A stretch of 64,000 nt of DNA, taken from assembly GCF_932526225.1 (NCBI RefSeq), contig NC_064041.1, positions 2,926,699-2,990,698 on the forward strand, in the 5' to 3' direction. Source of the DNA: Nematostella vectensis (taxonomy: Eukaryota; Cnidaria; Anthozoa; Actiniaria; Edwardsiidae). Positions 11,902-23,370 of this stretch are shown here, piece after piece; positions within the stretch are counted from its first letter, which is position 1; each line of letters begins with the position of its first letter. The translations under genes were made by a program, and so were the position numbers. The notes below the pieces were generated by a model that was not told the DNA's origin, made no database searches, and saw only the letters and a program-made list of their open reading frames with translations.

Positions 11902-14812
11902 TCATGCTTCACACCCGTAAAACTCCGCTCTCATAGTGATATGTCCATGCCAAGCCCGTACTACAATCCTGACGAAACGCGCTTTGATGACAGGGAAGAA
12001 CTCGTGCTTCACCACAGTGGTCTTATCGGAGTTGCCAGGGAACACCTGAAAATAAAAAGCTTAATTTGTAAAAGCAACACAACAAACTAAAACCCACAAT
12101 TTCCGGCTCTTAACTATATAGGATTGGAAGATTGCAAATTTACAAAAAGTTGACATATTCTCTCAGACTGTATTCCACAAATCACGCCATTCCCATCTTG
12201 GTAACTCTACCATTGAACTCCCCCAGACTATACTTCACACTGTTCACGTGTTCTTACCTTAAACCATTCGCGTCTTGAAAACTCTGTAGCGCCCGCAAAT
12301 GTAATAATTACCCGCAAAGGTTATGAATGAAATAAAAAGTTATTTTTATCCAGGCAGCGTTAGTTATGGAAAATGATTGATAAATCCAGCATCGTCAATT
12401 CTTATATCGTATAATTTCTGTATCTGCCATAATTTACAACAGATTCAAGGGGTTTGACTTAACTATTTTCTACAATTTTTATAAAAAGCTCACGAGAAAA
12501 AAAAAGAAATCTCTAAGGTCTTCTGCAACCACAGTAATTAGGAATAAGATAGCATATTACAAATGTGGTGAAATATGTGGTGTGATATACTTTTAAAAAT
12601 ATATATACTATCCGAAAACTTTTTTTGTGTGCTTTATTTGTATTTGTTATAATTACAATGCAGAGTTAAAGAAGCAAGCGGTCTTGGCGATTAAAAAAGA
12701 AAAACAAAACGAGACAGCTAAGGACTTATTCTCCGCATCTGCTTTTAAAAAAACAAAAACAAAATAAAATATACTTTAGATCACAATGTTTTCAGTTATA
12801 TGACTTTTGATCATTGATAGTCAACGACCGCTTGTTTCTTTTCTCTGCAATTGTGATTAAAGCAATGACCAATGGAGCACAAAATAAAAAAAATAAAATA
12901 ACGAGTTCGGGGATAGTATATATTATTAGTATGTTATATTATATAGTATATATCGCAAATTTCACCACATTTGCAATATGCTATCTTATTCCTAATTGCG
13001 GTAGTTGACCTTAGAGCTATCTTTTTTTTCGTGAACTTTTTAAAATATTTAAGAATTAAGTTTCTAATTATTTTAGAAAAATAGTTGCGTTCTTTTACCC
13101 CTCGAATCTGTTATAAATTATGACACGATAGAAAAACAATACGATATAAAAATTGACCGCTTTCACATCCTCGATTTATCAATTATTGTCCATAAAAGCC
13201 TTAAACTAACGGCGCCTGACTGAAAATAACTTTTCAAGACCTTATTACGTTTGCTGCTAAAACCTAATTACATTTGCAGGTTTATTACAATTGCGAGTAA
13301 AACCTAATTACATTTGCAGGTTTATTACAATTGCGGGTAAAACCTAATTACATTTGCTGGTTTATTACAATTGCGGGTAAAACCTAATTACATTTGCAGG
13401 TTTATTACAATTGCGGCTAAAAACTTATTACACTTGCAGGTTTATTACAATTGCGGGTAAAACCTTATTACATTTGCGGCTAAAAACTAATTACATTTGC
13501 GGGTAAATTACAATTGCGGCTAAAACCTAATTACATTTGCAGGTTTATTACAATTGCAGGTAAAACCTTATTACATTTGCAGGTTTATTACAATTGCGGG
13601 TAATTATAACATTTACGGGCGCTACAACTTTACCATTGAACTCCACCCTGGCTGTACTCCACACTGTACATGTGTCTTACCTTAATCACGCCATTCTCGT
13701 CTTGGAAACTCTGCCACTGATCTCCCGTCAGACTGTATTCCACACTGTACTCGGTCACCCATTGGCTACTTCCCTGTGGGCGCCCCTGCGTTGCTACATG
13801 GGTAACCCGCATAACTCGGCCCAGGTCCACCTGTAGGTACTCGCCTGTTTGTTCATTCAAGGCTGCCCATGCGCCGTTGTGTTGACCACTCACTGGTTGG
13901 TTGTTAAGGCGTCCGTAATAAGGGGACATGTGAGAATCGTGAAACGACGAAGCCGTAATGCTTGAGTCTGGAATTCTGCCATCTTCCATCCCCAGGGGGT
14001 ATTGGTTGAAAACACATCCTATGCATTTTAAGATTGAAGGAGTAAGAGTTTTTTTCATTAAAAAACCTGAGAGGTGGGGTGGGAGGTATTAACAGGCAGA
14101 ATTTTTAACCTCTCGAACAAGTGACCTCAATTTCTTTGTTTTAATGTTTTCTTTCAATGATATGACTCAATTTATAACACTTATACAAATTATATGTTTA
14201 GCCGTGATATCAATATATTTAGTATTGACACGTTTATGAAGCATAAATTACTTCAAGCTTTTAAGAATGTTTTAATGTTTTCTTTCAATGATATGACTCA
14301 ATTTATAACACTTATACAAATTATATGTTTAGCCGTGATATCAATATATTTAGTATTGACACGTTTATGAAGCATAAATTACTTCAAGCTTTTAAGAATG
14401 TGAGGCCTCGTGTCCTTTCCCGCCTGTTTCCCCTTAGCTTCCATCAGCATTTTGCTCAGGATATTTTTGAACAACATACGAAGTATTCGGGAAATAAACT
14501 TATCTATGTTCCGGTTTACTTACCTTTACTATCTCTTATATCCGCGTAAACAGAATTTTTCATTTTCACGAGCTCGCGAGGCAGGTTTGCGTGTGTAACC
14601 TTCATGCGTTTGCATCTCCCTTTTTTCATGTCGTAGTTGATGCTGGCGCAGTTTTCTTTGTCGTCATAGCAGAGTTTGTAGCATTCCCAAAGTTCCCCAA
14701 CTTCTGTCTCGTCGTAGGGAAATGCAAGGAGTGAATGGCCAAACATAGAGTTCCTTGTTTTCTGAATGGCCGATGTGAGAGGGAATACGAAGAAGCAAAG
14801 GAAGAGAAGCAT
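11902..14812 (-). CDS. Secreted PAN/apple-like + F5/8C (discoidin) protein, three exons
   Basis: Complement join of 11902-12045, 13681-14018 and 14524-14812: 771 nt, 256 residues plus stop. Exon 1 encodes a signal peptide (MLLFLCFFVFPLTSA) and a PAN/apple-like segment with WECYKLC, ENCASINYD and KGRCKRM. It ends AAAG/GTAAGT in phase 1. Exon 2 begins after ATGCATAG and completes a Gly codon, then starts the F5/8C domain at Cys98 (CVFNQYPLGMEDGRIPDS..) with WAALN, LQVDLGRV and VTHVATQGR. It ends VIK/GTAAGA in phase 0. Exon 3 gives VFPGNSDKTT..ARFVRIV..MRAEFYGC and closes the domain at Cys254. The domain is complete, with the conserved terminal cysteines. F5/8C modules bind glycans or membrane lipids and PAN modules bind protein or sugar, so an extracellular adhesion or recognition role is inferred. 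Not a named gene. Confidence 0.88.
12130..12285 (-). repeat. Decayed tandem copies of the exon 2 splice-donor end
   Basis: Two degenerate copies of the last ~65-75 bp of F5/8C exon 2 and its donor lie downstream of the true exon end, split from it by the fold-back transposon. One keeps QSFQDANGL followed by a GTAAGAAC donor at about 12,257-12,263. The other reads YQDGNGVI and has a stop. They show local duplication across an exon-intron border before the transposon landed. Confidence 0.6.
12286..13625. mobile_element. Fold-back DNA transposon in F5/8C intron (unit 1)
   Basis: The first 32 bases (12,286-12,317, starting GTAGCGCCCG) match the reverse complement of the last 32 (13,594-13,625) with two mismatches. 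Inside lie long imperfect inverted arms at about 12,353-12,580 and 12,953-13,217, sharing CAGGC-GCGTTAGT and the block GGAATAAGATAGCATATT, around an AT-rich core. A 40-bp minisatellite fills the right side. The flanks AACTCT and AACTTT may be a mutated target-site duplication. No transposase seen. The second copy is at 24,092-25,683. Confidence 0.85.
13237..13602 (+). repeat. 40-bp minisatellite inside fold-back element (unit 1)
   Basis: About nine units alternating TAATTACATTTGCAGGT and TTATTACAATTGCGGGT with AAAACC spacers. The motif derives from the element's own end (TTACATTTGCGGGC..). The array is on one side only. In unit 2 it has grown to about 610 bp (25,050-25,662), so copy number changed after the duplication. 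Confidence 0.88.
14138..14399 (+). repeat. 131-bp tandem duplication in intron 1, unit 1 only
   Basis: Two almost identical 131-bp copies starting GTTTTAATGTTTTCTTTCAA. Unit 2 carries a single copy near 26,200, so this duplication happened in unit 1 after the large duplication. Confidence 0.85.
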
Positions 14813-15279
14813 TCTTTTTAGTAGCTCTTTGTCTTTGTATGCTTAGAATCGATGTGAATATGTGACAAACACGAAGGTATCATGCTAAGCGATGGACTCA
14901 GTTATTCTTTCATAAGAATTTTATTAAAATTCAATCAAAGATAAAGCAAGAGCATGGGAATAATGCAGTTTGTGTTAACTGTGTTAACAGCATTTAAATA
15001 TCAATCGTAAATCGCAACAGGACAGCTTTTTTAATTAACATTATACTCGACCCTGCTGTGTAGGAACTGTGCCATCTGGACATTGCACAAATTTCTCATT
15101 CCCCACAAAAAAATCGGAGCATTCTTTGACCAAAAATCTATCTAATAGCGAAATCGCGAATAAATCTTTCGTACTCATTTAATGAATTTGAACCCGACGA
15201 GAGTTTCGGAAAATCAACATATCCACAACCGTAAATCGTATTTTTACTATCCACGATTCAATTCAAAAGACAGGGCCGA
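14813..15279. other. 5' flank of the PAN-F5/8C gene
   Basis: AT-rich segment conserved in unit 2 (about 26,480-26,950). The promoter of the minus-strand gene is expected here. No distinct TATA box or coding exon could be fixed. It ends at CAAAAGACAGGGCC, where unit 1 and unit 2 part: unit 2 goes straight into satellite. Confidence 0.5.
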
Positions 15280-15575
15280 AGCAGGGGGTGGGTGACATGG
15301 AGGACGTGGCCTGCTACGGCTCTGAAAGAAGCTTATCGTTTTCTCCTCTTCCATTTCCCTCCTTTATAAATGTTCTATCATCGCCAACCTTATTCTGGAG
15401 GCATATAGCTGTTTTTCTTATTGTTATTACTAACCTTTTCAACAGATAATGGATATTTTTAACCGATTGACTCCTGGCTATTTTTGAGCTGAATTTACAA
15501 AAAACAGACTGAAAACAGATACCTCCCCCCTATTCGGAGTTTTATAAAGCCTGTCAAAGTCAAACACAGCTGCAC

Positions 15576-16326
15576 CTAGTCAGCGGTATCCAAGCTTTCC
15601 AACAGTGCTTTGCGGTCCCCACTTTTAATCCCTCGTCGTTGTGCTGAAGCCAGCACAAGTTGATGGTTGCTTGTATTTTTCATAAAAAATACAGATATGA
15701 GCATATTAGGAGAGTGTCTCAGGACATCATGAAGTCTTTTGGGGCATAATTGAGTGCTTTGCTTATGGATATTTGCAAGCAAAGGTGGATTCATGTAATT
15801 TTTTCTTGTTTGGCTTTGCCTGGATGAGAAAATAATTTTCTAATGAATCACCACAGCTCTTCTAAATGCTGTCTTTTCTGAAACCAAATTATTCCAAAAT
15901 TGTTTACACTGCTATTCTGGGTCTGTATGACCTGGAATTGATTTGTTTGGCTTCGGGGTGAAAAGACTTATAAAAAACCATCTGACTTTGGGGAGAGGAG
16001 TGTTGACTGGTCCTCCCCTCGTGAATTTTTCCCTGGGTCTCCCAGAATGCTTTTCAATCTGTAAAGGCATCTTCGTGGTTTTACAAGCCTTCAAGGAGTG
16101 GACATTGTGTTTTGAGGCCATGGAAATGAACCTGGAGGATCAGAATAAAGGTATCTATTTGTGTCTTGAGCTGTGTTTGCTGATCACTCTCCCTTGTGTT
16201 GTACTTTGAGCGTTTTATTGAGAGGGGTGATTCTGCTTTTCTTTCCTTGTTCGATTTGAAATTTGTCAAAGAACCTGTGCTATTATTTGGCTTAAGGGTA
16301 GTTGCCAACACCTTGGTTGGATGCAT
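15576..16326 (-). pseudogene. Unidentified coding remnant
   Basis: Three minus-strand pieces with non-random amino-acid make-up follow each other in shifting frames: 16326-16081 (SIKRSKYNTRESDQQTQ), 16121-15912 (basic, KFTRGGPVNTPLPKVRWFF) and 15794-15576 (QLCPKRLHDVLRHSPNMLI, then HQLVLASAQRRGIKSGD). They suggest one protein of roughly 230 residues broken by frame changes, perhaps from an unrecognised transposon. The segment is absent from unit 2. I do not recognise the family. Confidence 0.35.
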
Positions 16327-16481
16327 ATCTTCAAGACCATTTATCCCTTAGACTGATGCCTGAGTATCTTCATCTTGTTGTGTTTAGTTTGCATTTATGA
16401 TTTGTTTGGGTTGTGGGTACTTCGCAAAGCCGGTACAGGCAGGTTGAGGGGTCAATGTGTTAATATCCGAAAACAAGGTCC

Positions 16482-16650
16482 CCCGAATGGGCTCTTGAAA
16501 GCTTGCGAGCACCCCGTTTTTTATGCGAGCATTTTTAGTTGTTGAATAAATCACATCGAAAAATACATTGCAAGCACGGCGGAAAAAATGCGCGAGCATT
16601 AGCCGAAAACTGCGAGCACATCGAAATTTTGGGAGACCATTCGGGGGCCC
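16482..16650 (+). repeat. ~170-bp dispersed repeat, shared with 33,590-33,792
   Basis: Marked by GCTTGCGAGCACCCCGTTTT, a GCGAGCATTTTTAGTTGTT block and an end at GGGGGCCCT. The copy at 33,590-33,792 is in the same orientation with small insertions. Class unknown. Confidence 0.75.
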
Positions 16651-16658
16651 TCAGAGTT

Positions 16659-19458
16659 GCACCCCGTGATTAAGGGGGGGGGGTGTGTGAAGGAGGTGCA
16701 CCCGGTGATCTAGGGGGGAGTGTGGAGGCCCTCCACACCCTACCTTGATCACGGGGTGCACCCTCTCCACACCCCACCTTGATCACGGGGTGCACCCTAT
16801 CCACAGCACACCTTGATCACGGGTGCACCCTCTCCGCACCCCACCTTGATCACGGGATGCACCCCCTCCACACCCCACCTTGATCACGGGGTGCATCCTC
16901 TCCGCACCCCACCTTGATCACGGGGTGCATCCTCTCCGCACCCCACCTTGATCGCGGGGTGCATCCTCTCCGCACCCCACCTTGATCACGGGGTGCACCC
17001 TCTCCGCACCCCACCTTGATCACGGGGTGCACCCTCAACGCACCCCACCTTGATCACGGGGTGCACCCTCTCCACAGCACCCCACCTTGATAGCGGGGTG
17101 CACCCCCTCCGCACCCCACCTTGATCACGGGGTGCACCCCCTCCGCACCCCACCTTGATCACGGGGTGCACCCTCTCCGCACCCCACCTTGATCACGGGG
17201 TGCACCCCCTCCGCATCCCACCTTGATCACGGGGTGCACCCTATCCACAGCACACCTTGATCACGGGTGCACCCTCTTCGCACCCCACCTTGATCACGGG
17301 ATGCACCCCCTCCACACCCCACCTTGATCACGGGGTGCATCCTCTCCGCACCCCACCTTGATCACGGGGTGCATCCTCTCCGCACCCCACCTTGATCGCG
17401 GGGTGCATCCTCTCCGCACCCCACCTTGATCACGGGGTGCACCCTCTCCGCACCCCACCTTGATCACGGGTGCACCCTCTCCGCACCCCACCTTGATCAC
17501 GGGATGCACCCTCTCCGCACCCCACCTTGATCACGGGGTGCACCCTCTCCGCACCGCACCTTGATCACGGGGTGCACCCCCTCCACACCCCACCTTGATC
17601 ACGGGGTGCACCCCCTCCACACCCCACCTTGATCACGGGGTGCACCCTCTCCACAGCACACCTTGATCACGGGGTGCACCCTCTCCGCACCCCACCTTGA
17701 TCACGGGGTGCACACTCTCCGCACCGCACCTTGATCACGGGGTGCACCCTCTCCGCACCCCACCTTGATCACGGGGTGCACCCTCTCCGCACCCCACCTT
17801 GATCACGGGGTGCACCCCCTCCACACCCCACCTTGATCACGGGGTGCACCCTCTCCACACCCCACCTTGATCACGGGGTGCACCCTCTCCACACCCCACC
17901 TTGATCACGGGGTGCACCCTCTCCGCACCCCACCTTGATCACGGGATGCACCCTCTCCGCACCCCACCTTGATCACGGGGTGCACCCTCAACGCACCCCA
18001 CCTTGATCACGGGGTGCACCCTCTCCGCACCCCACCTTGATCACGGGATGCACCCTCTCCGCACCCCACCTTGATCACGGGGTGCACCCTCAACGCACCC
18101 CACCTTGATCACGGGGTGCACCCTCTCCACAGCACCCCACCTTGATAGCGGGGTGCACCCTCTTCGCACCCCACCTTGATCACGGGGTGCACCCTCTCCG
18201 CACCCCACCTTGATCACGGGGTGCACCCCCTCCGCACCCCACCTTGATCACGGGGTGCACCCTATCCACAGCACACCTTTATCACGGGTGCACCCTCTTC
18301 GCACCCCACCTTGATCACGGGATGCACCCCCTCCACACCCCACCTTGATCACGGGGTGCATCCTCTCCGCACCCCACCTTGATCACGGGGTGCATCCTCT
18401 CCGCACCCCACCTTGATCGCGGGGTGCATCCTCTCCGCACCCCACCTTGATCACGGGGTGCACCCTCTCCGCACCCCACCTTGATCACGGGGTGCACCCT
18501 CTCCGCACCGCACCTTGATCACGGGGTGCACCCTCTCCGCACCCCACCTTGATCACGGGGTGCACCCTCTCCGCACCCCACCTTGATCACGGGGTGCACC
18601 CTCTCCACAGCACACCTTGATCACGGGGTGCACCCTCTCCGCACCCCACCTTGATCACAGGGTGCACCCTCTCCGCACCCCACCTTGATCACGGGGTGCA
18701 CCCTCTCCGCACCCCACCTTGATCACGGGGTGCACCCCCTCCACACCCCACCTTGATCACGGGGTGCACCCTCTCCACACCCCACCTTGATCACGGGGTG
18801 CACCCTCTCCACACCCCACCTTGATCACGGGGTGCACCCTCTCCGCACCCCACCTTGATCACGGGATGCACCCTCTCCGCACCCCACCTTGATCACGGGG
18901 TGCACCCTCAACGCACCCCACCTTGATCACGGGGTGCACCCTCTCCACAGCACCCCACCTTGATAGCGGGGTGCACCCCCTCCGCACCCCACCTTGATCA
19001 CGGGGTGCACCCCCTCCGCACCCCACCTTGATCACGGGGTGCACCCTCTCCGCACCCCACCTTGATCACGGGGTGCACCCCCTCCGCACCCCACCTTGAT
19101 CACGGGGTGCACCCCCTCCGCACCCCACCTTGATCACGGGGTGCACCCTCTCCACACCCCACCTTGATCACGGGGTGCACCCCCTCCGCACCCCACCTTG
19201 ATCACGGGGTGCACCCCCTCCGCACCCCACCTTGATCACGGGGTGCACCCCCTCCGCACCCCACCTTGATCACGGGGTGCACCCCCTCCGCACCCCACCT
19301 TGATCACGGGGTGCACCCTCTCCTCACCCCACCTTGATCACGGGGTGCACCCCCTCCGCACCCCACCTTGATCACGGGGCGCACCCCTCCGCACCCCACC
19401 TTGATCACGGGGTGCACCCCCTCCGCACCCCACCTTGATCACCGGGTGCACCCCCTCC
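16659..19458. repeat. 34-bp GC-rich satellite array (unit 1)
   Basis: About 80 copies of a 34-bp unit: CACCTTGATCACGGGGTGCA plus an ACCC[T/C]CTCCGCACCC-type spacer. Each unit is self-complementary (GCACCCC .. GGGGTGC around TTGATCA), so single units can fold. The first ~68 bp (16,659-16,727) are in reverse orientation, and the switch occurs at a short palindrome (GTGTGGAGG/CCCTCCACAC). Variant units recur in blocks: the CTATCCACAGCACACC variant at about 16,797, 17,242 and 18,262, and the CCTCAACGCACC variant at about 17,031, 17,987, 18,089 and 18,905. This is higher-order structure. Open frames in the array are repeat artefacts. Confidence 0.95.
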
Positions 19459-20050
19459 GGAGGAGCCCTTTAGTCTTTTTTGCATTTATTTTCTGGAGAC
19501 TTCCTGGACCCGAACTGAATACATTCTTCACCATTTGTGCAACCGCTACCGACATCGCACTATAAAAGCAATCGCCTGACGTTATAGGAGGTAGAACCGG
19601 AAAAAAATCATGTCGTAGCACATCTCCTACACATTTGGTTAAGGTGCATAGAATGAAAGAACAATGTCTTGGGATGATTTTTGGACCTGTTGTCGCAAGG
19701 TACTGTTGGGCCATCGTGACGTAATGGACCATTTTTGGTACCATGCCTAGGACCCCCAAAATAAAGGGCCACAATAAGAGAATCACCGAAACTCGTTATT
19801 TCTCTCTGGAAAATGATGATATACTTTGTAAACATACAGATTTAGTTATTTTCATGTTATCAAAACGTTAAACATTACTTTCCTGTTGCCATGGCAACGG
19901 CTGTCATGCAAATCTGTCCTTTATAGCTAAAAACTGAAATAATATTTCATGACTGATGGCTCATGGGAGATTCAAAGAAGTTATTATTTAAATAAATTAA
20001 CTTAAAAAACTAACGTGAAATAACATGTTTTGAAGAATAGTTGCAAATGG
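19459..20050. other. gene-free stretch after the satellite, unit 1
   Basis: The part 19,483-19,570 (TTTTCTGGAGACTTCCTGGA onward) recurs at 30,092-30,198. The remainder is unique to unit 1. In unit 2 the corresponding place holds the PAN exon at 30,590-30,870; no trace of that exon is visible here. Confidence 0.55.
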
Positions 20051-21330
20051 ACTGGTGACGTCACGCACACACTTATTATGAGCGATTTTATGATCATTGT
20101 ACAGCACTTGCGGGCATACAAGCGCCCTGGTGACGTCACACACACGCCATTATCAGGGCTATGGTCCTTGGCAAGCATGCGAGCTTACGAAAACGAGCAA
20201 ACAAGCGTTGCCCTATTCTATTGGCAACATTCGAGTACATTTGAAAAAAGCAATGCGTAAAATTAGACATGTTTAAAGTTTATTATCGATACGGAGAAAC
20301 TAAAAGATTACTTGGATAAAATGAGCCGTGGAATAAGTTGCTCATCAACTAACTATGGTGACGTGCAATTTCTGTTATAATGAGGAAATGATGATAATGC
20401 TATTTCCAGGCGCGTTCCCAGAATTGGCCGAGGATGGGGGGGGGGGGGGGGGTAATTCTTTATGCTTTATCCATATAGGTATCATATGGATAAAGCATTG
20501 TATATAAAGATACCTTAATAAAAAAGAATCCCATTTTTTGGCCGCAAACGGGGGGAGGGGGTGGTGCGCGAGCACCGGAATGAAAAGAAATAGTTCGATC
20601 AACGTGGTGACTGATCTCGCCATGATCTCGCTCAATGTTCTCAATGTTCGCTCAAGTAAAATATTGGCTTAATATCATTACCTACTACTCATGGTACGAA
20701 GCCGGTTTATGGAAAAAAGCTTTTTGGTATCTGTGGTTGCGCGGGCAGCTGATGAGCTGATAACGTCCATCGAAATGTGGCCTTCGAAAACCCGAAGGCG
20801 CGACGAACAACAAAATTGAAAAAAATGTCCAGAACAGGAATTTAGAAAAAAAAATAAACATAACTATCTTTTCAATAACATGATATTTGTTTAGAAATAG
20901 TTGGAATACAGCATTTTAAAGGGAACTTCTTCTAAATGTTTTTCTATGTATGTTTTAGTCTTTCAAAAACATAAAAGTGCATGGCATGTGCAGCTGTATC
21001 TACCCGCCAAGTAAGATCAAATTCATCAATATCAATATCTCTTTTGTTCCTAACCTCGGCGTATTCTGTCACCCTTTCAATTCTAGACACCTAGCTATAA
21101 ATTTAGACAAAATATGGAGTCCTATCCAATGGATTTTCATGCTATTCAAGTGCCATTTGAAGGCCTTTATTTTATAGCCAGTCGGTCCGATTCGCGTGAC
21201 GCGTGGTTTGGTAGGCTATGAAAACCCCATGCATGTGAATTAAATCCGTTTGCATCATGCTGAAATTTTATCCATCCTACAATGAAATCGACTCGATTTT
21301 ATTTCTACGATATCAAACAATACTGGGTAA
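20051..21330. other. Right part of duplication unit 1, no gene seen
   Basis: Matches 30,875-32,199 closely. It contains two GGTGACGTCAC motifs about 80 bp apart, a long G-run at 20,437-20,452 followed by a small hairpin around CCATATAGGTATCATATGG, and AT-rich sequence. By analogy with unit 2 it is probably intron sequence. No intact exon recognised. Confidence 0.5.
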
Positions 21331-21660
21331 CATTATATACGGAGAAAGAAAACGTGTGGATGGCCCCTAATGGACACTCGAGAGAATACCAAAATTTTAA
21401 GATATAAAGAAAAATGTACAAAATTGTCTTAATAAAGAATTCAAAGGCTCAATAAAATGTTTCAGTCAACTTTGACTTTTTTGGATTCATACATTCCTTT
21501 CTTGGATTCATAGATTCCAAAATTTTTGACCACTGCTTCATACATTCCAACATTTTTGACCACTGCTTCCTCAAATGGCTCCAAGTCCTAAATCAATAAA
21601 GCTGTTCTTTTGTGTCCCCGATAGACAAGCTTATGGATCCATGCAAGAGAAAATGATGTA

Positions 21661-22462
21661 ATTGTAACAATGACAGTAGACTGTAGTTGGGGCGGTACAG
21701 GTACCGGGTTTTACTTCGCTGTTACAGACTGAAGGTTTACAAGATTTAACTGCGGCTTCTACCGCACCAATTTTTATATGGTCCTTAGGTAATGCGACGC
21801 TGACAACCATGGAAAGCTTTTATCTCTGTTTATAAAGGCCTCAGCCAATGAGTGTCCGAGGAACGAACTACCCCCCCCCCCCCCCCCCACGGGCGTGTCG
21901 GTTTGTTACCCTTGGGCTACCGTGACTTACGTAATGTTTACATGTTGCTACTAACTACGGTTGTCACACACTAACTGCTAGCTGTGCTAGTGCGCATGGC
22001 AAGATACACACATGAATATAACTATTGACAAGATTCCAATCATTTTTCAACTCAAAATCTTAAACCGTACTAAATCCTAATTTCGTCGACGGCCAGGTCT
22101 GAATCCTACACAGGGCAAACCCTGTGTGAACTCAGACCTAACTTTTCTTCCTTCGTTAAGAAGCGCGAACCGAGAATTGGTGGCCAAATTCCGTTTGTCT
22201 AATACCCCTGGAAAAGGGACGCGCCACTCCTACTTTTCCACTGGGTCAAGGGTCAACATTATATTTTTCGCTATCCTATTTCATAGGATCTGCCAAAGTT
22301 GCTTTGTTGATATAACTTGCTTAACAAACAGAACGCCTTTTAGTTGAATAAACAAAACATACTTATAACGGTCCTTAACTTCAGGAAGGTCGGTGTTTAA
22401 TTAAAGTAAGATATTTAGTTGTCAAAGATGACGTTAATCTATATTTCGTTATTTTCCTCCTT
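21661..22462. other. ~800-bp segment present only in unit 2
   Basis: Unit 1 goes directly from AAAATGATGTA to TTGATTCGCG at 10,598-10,625, whereas unit 2 has about 800 bp here. It includes a C-run (21,871-21,888) and a strong hairpin at 22,095-22,139. It may be an insertion in unit 2 or a deletion in unit 1. No coding sense or terminal repeats identified. Confidence 0.6.
22095..22139. repeat. Hairpin with two paired blocks
   Basis: AGGTCTGA pairs with TCAGACCT (8 bp) and CACAGGG with CCCTGTG (7 bp) around the loop CAAA, with a small internal asymmetric loop. Possible element end or RNA structure. Confidence 0.75.
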
Positions 22463-23370
22463 GATTTGCGATAAAAGGAAGACTTTATAACCCTGAGCTA
22501 TAAAGACTTTTTTTTCATACATGGAGAAGAAGAAAAAGCTCTTCTCTTATGTATCATGTTTTATGTTACTTTCTTCGACTTAAACGGAAAGCAATGCAAT
22601 ACAATACAAATACTTTATTAATCGAAATTATTATTATATAAATGAGATACTATATACCTTTAATTTCTCGCTTCGCCTTTTTTTTTTAAATTGAGCGAAG
22701 AGAGAGCGAATTTCAAGCCAGAACTGCTCTATAGAAAAAATGCGCTGCAGTGCAGTGATGAGACAAATAGGGAGGCCTATATCTTCTCTTTGTCTAGATC
22801 ATGACTATGACTAGTAGAGCGACCTATTATATATAAACTTGAAAATTGACGTAAACATGCTTTATCTTAGCTCCTTAAATAAGGCGATTCTGCCATAAGT
22901 TTAAACAAACTAGAAAAAAAGGGAAAGGAAGTTATGTACAAATAAGTGAATAAAATCGAAGACGGAGCCGGGTAAGGTCATTTTTATCGCTGACTCTAAT
23001 ACAATATCGGTTAAATTTTATAGCCAAATTCGTTGTTGCGCGACCTCGGCGAATCCATAATCCTTGTCTCGTATGGGAATAGCGCGTAGTCAGTCAACCG
23101 TCTAAAACAATCGATGAATTTATGTTATCGCTGTAGCGTCATAAACCATTTTACTGCACACAGAAAGGAAACTGATTGGTCACGGTGGTATGATTGACAA
23201 TGCGCTTCTCCAAGACGAGAAATGGATGTGATTTCTTGGCGGTCGAGCAACAACGAATTCTACAATAAAGATCACAAGTGACCAGGGCAATCACATCTGC
23301 CGCTCATATCAGCAATTTAAAGGGAAAACCATCTAGACCTGTGGATCATCGGAGTTTCTCGTGTAGCAAT

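Larger units (their letters stand above)
10285..21330. repeat. Tandem segmental duplication, unit 1
   Basis: About 11 kb that recurs at 21,354-32,199. Anchors include GTGGCCCCTAATGGACACTC (10,291 vs about 21,361), the exon pair of the F5/8C gene, two small transposons, the 34-bp satellite, and the final block ending CAAACAATACTGGGTAA. Identity by eye is high in the gene and intron segments, broken by indels. Unit 1 alone holds 15,280-16,650. Confidence 0.93.

Noticed and set aside
13594-13836. Plus-strand 80-codon frame opposite F5/8C exon 2, also at 25,652
   Set aside because: It is the antisense shadow of the conserved discoidin exon; conservation is explained by the minus strand.
16850-19044. 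Several 60-71 codon frames such as MHPVIKVGCGEGAPRDQGG
   Set aside because: They are the 34-bp satellite read as protein; frame and sequence repeat with the unit and no start or splice context exists.
16659-19458. CRISPR-like array of regular repeats
   Set aside because: There are no unique spacers, units are contiguous, and the genome is eukaryotic.
20977-21177. 66-codon plus frame repeated identically at 31,846
   Set aside because: Identity comes from the segmental duplication; no domain, start context or splice sites support a gene.
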